DNA from: Treponema sp.
GTDB lineage: Bacteria; Spirochaetota; Spirochaetia; Treponematales; Breznakiellaceae
Length of the DNA: 8,765 bases
NCBI GenBank assembly: GCA_031283505.1
Contig: JAITBO010000110.1
Coordinates: forward strand, 1 to 8,765
Reading direction: 5' to 3'
A model generated the notes under the pieces. It did no database searches, was not told the DNA's origin, and saw only the letters and a program-made list of their open reading frames with translations. The first letter of the stretch is position 1; the number at the start of each line of letters is the position of its first letter. A program made the position numbers and the translations under genes. Shown one piece after another: positions 1 to 4,509 of the stretch.

Positions 1-88
1 TATATTGTCTTTCTTCCATATAGTTAACAATATAATGTAATATTTTTTCAATTTTCTCCATTTTTTCTACTCTTTTTGATGTTTCCAT
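1..88 (-). CDS. Partial small protein gene running off the left edge, function unknown
   Basis: Read leftward, an ATG at 88-86 opens a frame with no stop for 29 codons to the window edge. It begins METSKRVEKMEKIEKILHYI and is rich in K, E and I, so a charged, probably helical N-terminus. The start is chosen because a clear AGGAG (complement of 96-100) sits 7 bases upstream. The sequence is A+T-rich like the divergent gene at 298, and the two share the intergenic stretch 89-297. I do not recognise the family, and the missing C-terminus prevents any assignment. In A+T-rich DNA a short open frame can be chance, so the good ribosome binding site is the main support. Confidence 0.5.
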   Translation of the reverse strand, partial: METSKRVEKMEKIEKILHYIVNYMEERQY

Positions 89-153
89 CTTTTTTCTCCT
101 ATATTAAAAATTAGGAAAAATTGAAGTTTTTTTAATCTAACTTATTTCTTATA

Positions 154-165
154 CCAACTTGTTGG
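154..165. promoter_or_regulatory. Short palindrome between divergent genes, possible operator
   Basis: CCAAC-TT-GTTGG is a 5-bp inverted repeat with a 2-base centre, the most G+C-rich spot in an otherwise A+T-rich divergent intergenic region (89-297). Its position between two outward-facing starts suits a repressor site controlling both genes. There is no repeat copy or known motif to support this, so it remains a weak inference. Confidence 0.22.
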
Positions 166-198
166 CCAGTGTATTTTGAATAAAAAGAAATAAAAAAG

Positions 199-229
199 CA
201 AATTTCTTGTCTTTTAAAATATGTTGTAT
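199..229 (+). repeat. 31-bp direct repeat, copy A (upstream of the 111-residue gene)
   Basis: Bases 199-229 match bases 641-671 at 29 of 31 positions, in the same orientation and 442 bp apart. Both begin CAAATTTCTT and end TTTAAAATATGTTGTAT, and both are preceded by an A-run. After this copy comes ATGAAAAGAAGATGA, a five-codon frame (M-K-R-R-stop) resembling the M-K-R-R start that follows copy B. The repeat may be a shared leader or promoter, or the scar of a duplication or cassette insertion. Confidence 0.7.
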
Positions 230-297
230 GAAAAGAAGATGAATGACAATTTTATTCTAATTATGGAGGAAAAATAAACAATTTAAGGAGAGTTGCT

Positions 298-633
298 ATG
301 AAAAGAGATTTGGTTAAAAAGGTTGTTAGTCTTAGAGAAAAACTCTTTGCTAAAAAATGTTTTCAGGAAGCTGAAAATCCAACAAAGGAGCTGGAAGGAC
401 TGCTTAGAGACTGGTCAGAATTTGGGGAAGTAGAAGATACAGAAGAGTTTCTCGACGAAGTCAGAATACTTGTTCCCCAAGTAACAGGAAGACCTCTTGA
501 CAGAAGTTTTAAAAGACTTCTAAATGATTGGTCTGAATTTGGAGAAGTGGAAGACACTGACGAATTCATCGAACAAATTATAAAGGCTGTAAAACGAGCA
601 GGAGGACCTGTCCTAAAGTTGGACTACTTATAG
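298..633 (+). CDS. 111-residue protein with a duplicated D-W-S-E-F-G-E-V-E-D motif, unknown function
   Basis: The start has an excellent ribosome binding site (AAGGAG at 285-290, seven bases before ATG). The protein has a basic N-terminus (MKRDLVKKVV), then two copies of one motif at residues 35-51 (LLRDWSEFGEVEDTEEF) and 74-90 (LLNDWSEFGEVEDTDEF), 39 residues apart and identical at 15 of 17 positions. Most of the codons underneath differ synonymously (for example GAC/GAT, TCA/TCT, GGG/GGA, GTA/GTG), so the duplication is old and the protein sequence has been maintained. There is no signal peptide, membrane segment or cysteine pair, so it is probably cytoplasmic. It uses AGA for arginine where the central operon prefers CGG, which suggests foreign origin. 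I do not recognise the family. Direct repeats at 199-229 and 641-671 flank it. Confidence 0.8.
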   Translation: MKRDLVKKVVSLREKLFAKKCFQEAENPTKELEGLLRDWSEFGEVEDTEEFLDEVRILVPQVTGRPLDRSFKRLLNDWSEFGEVEDTDEFIEQIIKAVKRAGGPVLKLDYL

Positions 634-640
634 TAAAAAA

Positions 641-671
641 CAAATTTCTTCTCCTTTAAAATATGTTGTAT
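641..671 (+). repeat. 31-bp direct repeat, copy B (just before the broken gene at 674)
   Basis: This is the second copy of the 199-229 repeat, differing by G/C and T/C substitutions at its 11th and 14th bases. It begins 8 bases after the stop of the 111-residue gene and ends 2 bases before the ATG at 674. Similarity continues into the start codon region (ATGAAACGCAGA here, ATGAAAAGAAGA after copy A) if a 4-base ATAT gap is allowed. Confidence 0.7.
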
Positions 672-673
672 AT

Positions 674-831
674 ATGAAACGCAGAAATATCAATCCGATG
701 GACAAAAAGGAATTTGAAGTGTATACCCAAAAGATAGTTGATACTTTGGGAGACGACATTTCAGGTTTTTTTACCGTGGGGCCCGGGAGGCGGCGGTTGA
801 CCAACTGCTCCAAACGGCGCAAAGATACTGA
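674..831 (+). pseudogene. Short broken gene, frameshifted at a T7 run; unknown function
   Basis: From ATG 674 the frame reads MKRRNINPMDKKEFEVYTQK and continues IVDTLGDDISG up to a run of seven T (766-772). Without correction it continues as an implausible G- and R-rich tail and stops at 836-838. If one T were added it would continue FFYRGAREAAVDQLLQTAQRY and stop at TGA 829-831, which looks like a normal helical C-terminus. The cause may be a real frameshift, slippage at the T-run, or a sequencing error. There is no convincing ribosome binding site, because the start lies immediately after repeat copy B. The base composition also changes from A+T-rich to G+C-rich at this point, so an alternative is a junction that fuses the start of one gene to the end of another. 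I do not recognise the protein. Confidence 0.4.
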
Positions 832-845
832 CCGGTAAACCCCAT

Positions 846-903
846 GGTCAGAATTTTAACGTGAGATTTTCCGGGGATTCGGTCAGTTTTTTACGTGAGA
901 CTT
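846..903. mobile_element. Pair of 35-bp-period repeats, possible solo IS21-type end
   Basis: Two degenerate direct copies begin at 846 and 881, each GGTCAG followed by a T-rich stretch and then ACGTGAGA. A second pair with the same 35-bp period and a related core (TTAGATTT, then ACGTGGCGC or ACATGGCGC) lies at 1586-1643 in the same orientation. Multiple spaced repeats at each end are a hallmark of the IS21 family, but no istA or istB gene is present here, so this would be a solo or remnant end. The family assignment is inference. Confidence 0.35.
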
Positions 904-960
904 CACGCCCCCTGACAGTGCAAATTTACACTTTTTTTAATTTTTTTCCTGTTTCCTGAG

Positions 961-1006
961 AAAGGCCGGGTATCTCCGTATAAGGACATACCGGCCTTTT
1001 TTATTG
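961..1006 (+). terminator. Strong intrinsic (rho-independent) terminator
   Basis: The arms AAAGGCCGG (961-969) and CCGGCCTTT (991-999) pair over 9 bp. TAT/ATA continues the stem past a bulged G, then TCC/GGA closes a GTATAA loop. The right arm runs directly into a T-rich tract (997-1002, then ATTGTTTTT). It lies about 130 bp after the broken gene at 674-831 and insulates what follows. The A-run at 961 is short, so activity on the minus strand is less likely. Confidence 0.75.
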
Positions 1007-1010
1007 TTTT

Positions 1011-1104
1011 TAGCTAACGAGTCATTCGCTCTAGCCGGCGAGTTATCCGCTATAGCTAGCCCATTGGCTATAGCTAACAACTTAGCGGCTATAGCCAACA
1101 AAAC
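1011..1104. repeat. Degenerate tandem array of about 21-bp units built on GCTATAGC
   Basis: Four units beginning TAGC(T/C) start at 1011, 1032, 1053 and 1071, with a partial fifth at 1092. Unit lengths are 21, 21, 18 and 21 bp. Unit boundaries carry the perfect palindrome GCTATAGC at 1049-1056, 1067-1074 and 1088-1095, and a variant GCTCTAGC at 1028-1035. The array is non-coding (frequent TAG) and ends directly before the ribosome binding site of the next reading frame (AAGGAG, 1105-1110). It may be a DNA-binding array, a 5' leader able to form alternative hairpins, or a dispersed genomic repeat. Confidence 0.6.
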
Positions 1105-1116
1105 AAGGAGTATCGT

Positions 1117-1593
1117 ATGAGTACCGGCTGGATGCCCGGAACAAAAGAGGGGCAGTTATCACTCACGAAAGACTGGAAGGCAGTTATGACCACAGATGTG
1201 ATGGCCTGGAGTAATCTTCCGGATCCGTTCACAGCATTAAGGAAAAAAGTGTCTCAGCGGATTTGTAAAGTCCCATGCGTTGCGGTTAATACATCATCCA
1301 TTGCAGCCGGCAACTCGCCGGTTCCAGTCAACAAAACAAGAGGCAAAGAAGGAATGTATAAAATGAGAAGCAAGGTTTGGACAAATATATTGATGATCAC
1401 GGTCTTGTCCTTGAGTATCCTGCTTGCGGGTTGTGAAGACAAGATAATATTGTCCGATGCAAAAGCTATAACTTCTTTTGTCATAGGGCCCGCAGCCGGT
1501 GAGATTGGCGAACAGACCATTAACGTTACAGTGCCCTATGGTACGGATATTACCAATCTTTCGCCGGTCGAGGTAGTGTGTTTCCATGTTTAG
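1117..1593 (+). CDS. Chimeric 158-residue reading frame: degraded conserved N-terminus joined to a truncated lipoprotein
   Basis: The start is well supported (AAGGAG at 1105-1110, six bases before ATG). Residues 1 to about 79 (MSTGWMPGTKEGQLSLTKDW and on to about 79) resemble, from memory, the N-terminus of uncharacterised proteins common in termite-gut treponemes, which begin with a W-M-P-G and Q-L segment and have a later P-V-x-x-x-R-x-K-E stretch. In this copy the middle looks degraded. Residues 83-108 are a complete lipoprotein signal peptide (see the entry at 1363), which would be internal if the whole frame were translated. The last five residues (VCFHV) coincide with repeat-derived sequence. 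As a single protein this makes little sense. I read it as two gene fragments that happen to share a frame. Confidence 0.5.
   Translation: MSTGWMPGTKEGQLSLTKDWKAVMTTDVMAWSNLPDPFTALRKKVSQRICKVPCVAVNTSSIAAGNSPVPVNKTRGKEGMYKMRSKVWTNILMITVLSLSILLAGCEDKIILSDAKAITSFVIGPAAGEIGEQTINVTVPYGTDITNLSPVEVVCFHV
1363..1593 (+). pseudogene. Truncated surface lipoprotein (signal peptide and start of a repeat-type domain)
   Basis: From the ATG at 1363 the protein starts MRSK, followed by a hydrophobic stretch and the lipobox LLAGC, so it would be lipidated on the cysteine and anchored in a membrane. After it comes KAITSFVIGPAAGEIGEQTI and a V-P-Y-G-T-D-I-T-x-L-x-P segment, typical of bacterial surface proteins with tandem beta-rich domains. 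Such domains usually run to about 80 residues and often repeat, but here the frame stops about 50 residues after the lipobox. A purine-rich AAGAAGGA (1346-1353) nine bases upstream supports this internal start; the ATG at 1354 is too close to it. The truncation coincides with the 35-bp-period repeats at 1586, so an element insertion or deletion probably removed the rest. Confidence 0.55.
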
Positions 1594-1643
1594 ATTTTTA
1601 CATGGCGCAAACGTTCCCTTATGGTTAGATTTAACGTGGCGCA
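1586..1643. mobile_element. Second pair of 35-bp-period repeats, possible solo IS21-type end
   Basis: Copies begin at 1586 and 1621. Both start ATG(T/G)TTAGATTT and end TGGCGCAA, with a two-base length difference inside. The period and orientation match the pair at 846-903, and the core (TTTaACGTGrsr) is related. It cuts the lipoprotein frame and lies about 100 bp before the central operon. No transposase gene lies between the two pairs, so each is a remnant or solo end. Confidence 0.35.
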
Positions 1644-1653
1644 ATTCGATCCA

Positions 1654-1682
1654 TTGACAACAGGAAAAACCACGGATAAGCT
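1654..1682 (+). promoter_or_regulatory. Candidate promoter for the central operon
   Basis: A perfect TTGACA (1654-1659) lies about 10 bp past the repeat pair. With a 17-bp spacer the matching -10 is TAAGCT (1677-1682), only a three-of-six match to TATAAT. It would give a leader of about 55 bases before ATG 1744. The good -35 sits at the edge of the repeat region, so the promoter could be hybrid. The weak -10 keeps this tentative. Confidence 0.25.
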
Positions 1683-1743
1683 CAATATAGGGCGTGTTAT
1701 TGACGATAATAGATGATATACGTGTAATTAGCGGGAGCGGGTC

Positions 1744-3573
1744 ATGGCAACAAAAAAAAATCCTTCAATATACGATGATCGTAGTACAATCGGGTCCTCC
1801 GATGAACTTGATGAGTACGGTGTATGGGTAAAACTTGAACCCCAGGATCTAGGTGAAAATCCGGACCAGGATGACGTTTCCTTTCCCGATTTGGAAAATT
1901 TTTCTGATTTTTCCTTGGATGAAACCACTTCCGGGGATTTATCCTTTGAGGATTTCAACGATTCCACCGGTATTGACGACGCCGGCTTTGATGACGTAGA
2001 AGCGGTGCGGATGGATATGCAATCCCCTCTCCCTGAACAAGCGGCGCCCCCGGTTACCGCCCCCAGCGAACCGGCGGCAGGGCCGGCGGATCTTTCCACC
2101 CAGTTGTTGATTAAAATCGCCGATGAACTGTCTTCAATAAAAAGTGAATTATCCAGCCTTAAGGGCGAACTTTCGGTGATCCACGGCGAAAGGCCGGACC
2201 GGGACGAGGCTGAGGGGGCCGGGTTCTTTGATGAAGAAGATGATGACAAAATCGCCCTAACCGGGGATGAACTTAACAATATTATTCATACCGCGGATTT
2301 TACCGAGGAGACCGGGGCGGACGCCGGAGAAAACTTCAACGACGATTACATTTCTCTGGAGGAGCCGGGGGGGGCCGTTGGTTTATCCCCCGGTCCGGCG
2401 GTAGAAAATTCCGGTGAAGAGATCCTCTACGACGGACTGGGCAGACCGCTGAAGGGCGCACCCGCGGAAAGCTCCGGCGTCATCCCTCCAGAAGAGCCGG
2501 TTCCCGCCGGGGCGGACAAAACCGAAGATTTTCCGGGGGAGATCCTTTACGACGGACTGGGCAGACCGTTGACCCGTGCGTCCGCGGAAAGTGAAGAAAC
2601 GGTCCTTGAATTGAGGGACACCGATGTTTTAAAGACCCTCAGAAAAAGCGGAGTGGATCCCATGACTCCTCCCCCGGATGATGTAAGCTACCTTGAGGAT
2701 GATCCCCTGGCGGAAGAACAGATAGATCTGTCCGATGCGATTATCGACGAACCGGATCTCAGTGCAGGTATCAAAGAGACACCCCTGGAAGAACCAACCC
2801 CGGACACCCTTTCCCTGATCGATTTTGACGATATGAATGATGTGGATATGCCCAAGGTTAATGACGATCTTTTTGAGGATGTTTCCTTTGACGATATCGC
2901 AAGCGGGGATAAAGCCGCAGACAGCTCTGAAACCGCCGCCGTTGAAAGTGAGCCCGTCGGCTCCGATTTCATCGACGTATCCTTTGACGAACTCCTTACT
3001 ACCGGCGCAGAGGATGAAACGCCCCTTGAGATTTCCGGCGATGATCTAAGTTTTGAAATGCTCAACGAAGACGCAAAGCTTCCCATTCAGGAAAATATTC
3101 AGGATAATGTTATTACCGACGATTCGTTTGAGTCCATATCTCTGGATGATGACGGTGAGAAACCGGCAGCGGCGGAAGCAGCGGAACTAGATGAGGATCT
3201 TGAACAAGCTCTGCCGGATGATATGAAGATCAATCTGGATTTCCCCCCGCTGGACTTGCCAACCCAGGAAATTGACGAGAGCTTTAATGATTTGGAGCTT
3301 GATGATAAAAATTTTGACGGTCCCGGCGCCGTGGATACCGCGGACGCCGGGGATCTGACTATAGAAGTACCGGAGGATTTTTCAATAGAAATTCCAACTC
3401 AACCGGACTCCGACATGGAGGTTCCCTCCACTATAAAGGTTGAACTGAAAAATGTGCTCGCCTATTTGGATAAACTTTTAGAATCTCTCCCCGAGGAAAA
3501 AATTGAAGAATTTGCCAAATCCGAATATTTTGATACCTACAAAAAACTTTTTGAGGAATTAGGTATAAGTTAA
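1744..3573 (+). CDS. 609-residue acidic low-complexity protein, first gene of the Maf operon
   Basis: I do not recognise a catalytic domain. The protein begins MATKKNPSIYDDRSTIGSS and continues with E-Y-G-V-W-V-K near residue 25. Most of the rest is rich in D, E, S and P and probably disordered, with recurring short motifs (VSFPDL, LSFEDF, VSFDDI, VSFDEL, LSFEML). A short coiled coil is likely at about 117-150 (ELSSIKSELSSLKGEL). EILYDGLGRPL occurs twice, at 226-236 and 266-276. The final segment of about 55 residues is different: helical and ordered-looking, with L-P-E-E-K-I-E-E-F and Y-F-D-T-Y-K-K-L-F-E-E-L-G. There is no signal peptide or membrane helix, so it is cytoplasmic, perhaps a scaffold whose linear motifs recruit partners. 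The start has GGGAG nine bases upstream. Its stop overlaps the next start (TAATG), indicating translational coupling. Confidence 0.9.
   Translation: MATKKNPSIYDDRSTIGSSDELDEYGVWVKLEPQDLGENPDQDDVSFPDLENFSDFSLDETTSGDLSFEDFNDSTGIDDAGFDDVEAVRMDMQSPLPEQAAPPVTAPSEPAAGPADLSTQLLIKIADELSSIKSELSSLKGELSVIHGERPDRDEAEGAGFFDEEDDDKIALTGDELNNIIHTADFTEETGADAGENFNDDYISLEEPGGAVGLSPGPAVENSGEEILYDGLGRPLKGAPAESSGVIPPEEPVPAGADKTEDFPGEILYDGLGRPLTRASAESEETVLELRDTDVLKTLRKSGVDPMTPPPDDVSYLEDDPLAEEQIDLSDAIIDEPDLSAGIKETPLEEPTPDTLSLIDFDDMNDVDMPKVNDDLFEDVSFDDIASGDKAADSSETAAVESEPVGSDFIDVSFDELLTTGAEDETPLEISGDDLSFEMLNEDAKLPIQENIQDNVITDDSFESISLDDDGEKPAAAEAAELDEDLEQALPDDMKINLDFPPLDLPTQEIDESFNDLELDDKNFDGPGAVDTADAGDLTIEVPEDFSIEIPTQPDSDMEVPSTIKVELKNVLAYLDKLLESLPEEKIEEFAKSEYFDTYKKLFEELGIS
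2419..2572 (+). repeat. In-frame duplication inside the acidic protein (period 120 bp)
   Basis: Bases 2419-2452 and 2539-2572 match at 32 of 34 positions; both differences are C/T, one of them silent. Similarity continues weakly to the CCGCGGAAAG that follows each copy. Both copies encode EILYDGLGRPL. The 120-bp spacing is exactly 40 codons, so the frame is kept. Such high nucleotide identity suggests a recent duplication or ongoing gene conversion. Confidence 0.7.
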
Positions 3574-4508
3574 TGGGGCTTTTGAATAAAGTTTTTTCCA
3601 AAGAATTGTCCCTGGAATTAAGCGAAGCCGGTAAGGCTCTGCGGGACAGGCTGATCCGGCTCTCGTCAAAAAACTCATCCGCCTATACCGCACTTAGTCT
3701 TTTAAAAGGGTACGGCTCCTTTAAAATAGGCGCGTGCCTGGAATTGAAGGATGACGCTTATAAAAGCTATGCCTCCGTAGGATTAGGGGTTGGCAAGATT
3801 AGTATACCCGCGGTCTCGGCGGAGCTACCCGGAGAGAAGCAGCCTTTTTTCAAAATACCCAATCCGGAATCCCTTGGCTTTAAATTCTTCACCCCAGGCA
3901 TGAATTTCTGGATGTTTACCCTGGATGAGCTCCGGCCATGCTGTTACCTGCTGTTTGCGGTGGAGGAAGACGGTTCCGGCTTTAATCCTCAAACAATAGC
4001 ATTACTCCTTCCGGAAACCAATAAAGTTTTTTTCCCACCCGAAAGCCCGATGGAACCGGTGCCCGATGGATTTGATCTGGATCTGCCCAAAGAAATAACA
4101 AATGAGGAAGAGGAGATTCCGGAAGAAATTATTCAGGAAAACGAAACTTCCACGGAGGCTGTCCCCGTCCTCAAAGTTGAGGTGGAAGAAACAGCGGAGG
4201 GTGTACGCGCAAAAATTGCGGGATATCATCAAAGTAATTTCAATTTTCAAGGTGTACTTCTTGAGGCACCGGAGGGATCTCCAAAAAACAGTGACGCTTC
4301 TTTTCCCGAACGTGTTTCGGTCATGGCCGGCGCGCTTGGTTTAATTGTGGTTCTTCCCTCTAAACGGGTACTTATCCTGTTTCCCCTGCATCTGGATCGG
4401 GAACTTATCGCCCACCGGCTTTCCACAAGCCTGGTAACCGAAGCCTTGGTTTGTTTTGAAGCGGATAATCTGGATAAGACCCTGGAGCTGATCCGGCCCT
4501 ACCTATAA
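3573..4508 (+). CDS. 311-residue uncharacterised protein, second gene of the Maf operon
   Basis: The ATG shares a base with the preceding stop (TAATG) and the next gene starts one base after this stop, so it is clearly part of the same operon. Three parts are visible. Residues 1 to about 165 form a globular region with K-A-L-R-D-R-L-I-R-L, a K-G-Y-G-S-F-K-I-G segment and a Y-A-S-V-G-L-G-V-G segment. Residues about 170-205 form an acidic linker (EEEEIPEEIIQENE). Residues about 215-311 form a second globular region with G-A-L-G-L-I-V-V-L-P and a R-V-L-I-L-F-P-L-H-L-D-R-E-L-I-A-H-R-L segment, ending E-L-I-R-P-Y-L. There is no signal peptide or transmembrane helix. The layout of two domains joined by a linker, with alternating beta and helical stretches, might suit a sensory or binding fold, but I cannot name a family. 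Constant company with Maf genes would point to a role in the same glycan pathway. Confidence 0.88.
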   Translation: MGLLNKVFSKELSLELSEAGKALRDRLIRLSSKNSSAYTALSLLKGYGSFKIGACLELKDDAYKSYASVGLGVGKISIPAVSAELPGEKQPFFKIPNPESLGFKFFTPGMNFWMFTLDELRPCCYLLFAVEEDGSGFNPQTIALLLPETNKVFFPPESPMEPVPDGFDLDLPKEITNEEEEIPEEIIQENETSTEAVPVLKVEVEETAEGVRAKIAGYHQSNFNFQGVLLEAPEGSPKNSDASFPERVSVMAGALGLIVVLPSKRVLILFPLHLDRELIAHRLSTSLVTEALVCFEADNLDKTLELIRPYL

Positions 4509-4509
4509 T

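Noticed and set aside
917..938. Weak hairpin AGTG/CACT followed by T-runs
   Set aside because: The stem is only 4 bp with an A+T-rich loop. The strong terminator 25 bp downstream makes it unnecessary, though GTGCAAATTTACAC (918-931) is a near-palindrome.
1011..1104. CRISPR array
   Set aside because: The repeats are degenerate, 18-21 bp and contiguous with no unique spacers, so it is a tandem repeat and not CRISPR.
1702..1709. Sigma-28-like -10 element (GACGATAA) before the operon
   Set aside because: It resembles the flagellar -10 GCCGATAA, but no TAAA-type -35 is present at the required distance.
1728..2279. Minus-strand 183-codon open frame rich in serine
   Set aside because: It is the mirror of the acidic D/E codons of the 609-residue gene (GAT/GAA/GAC opposite TCX) and has no independent support.
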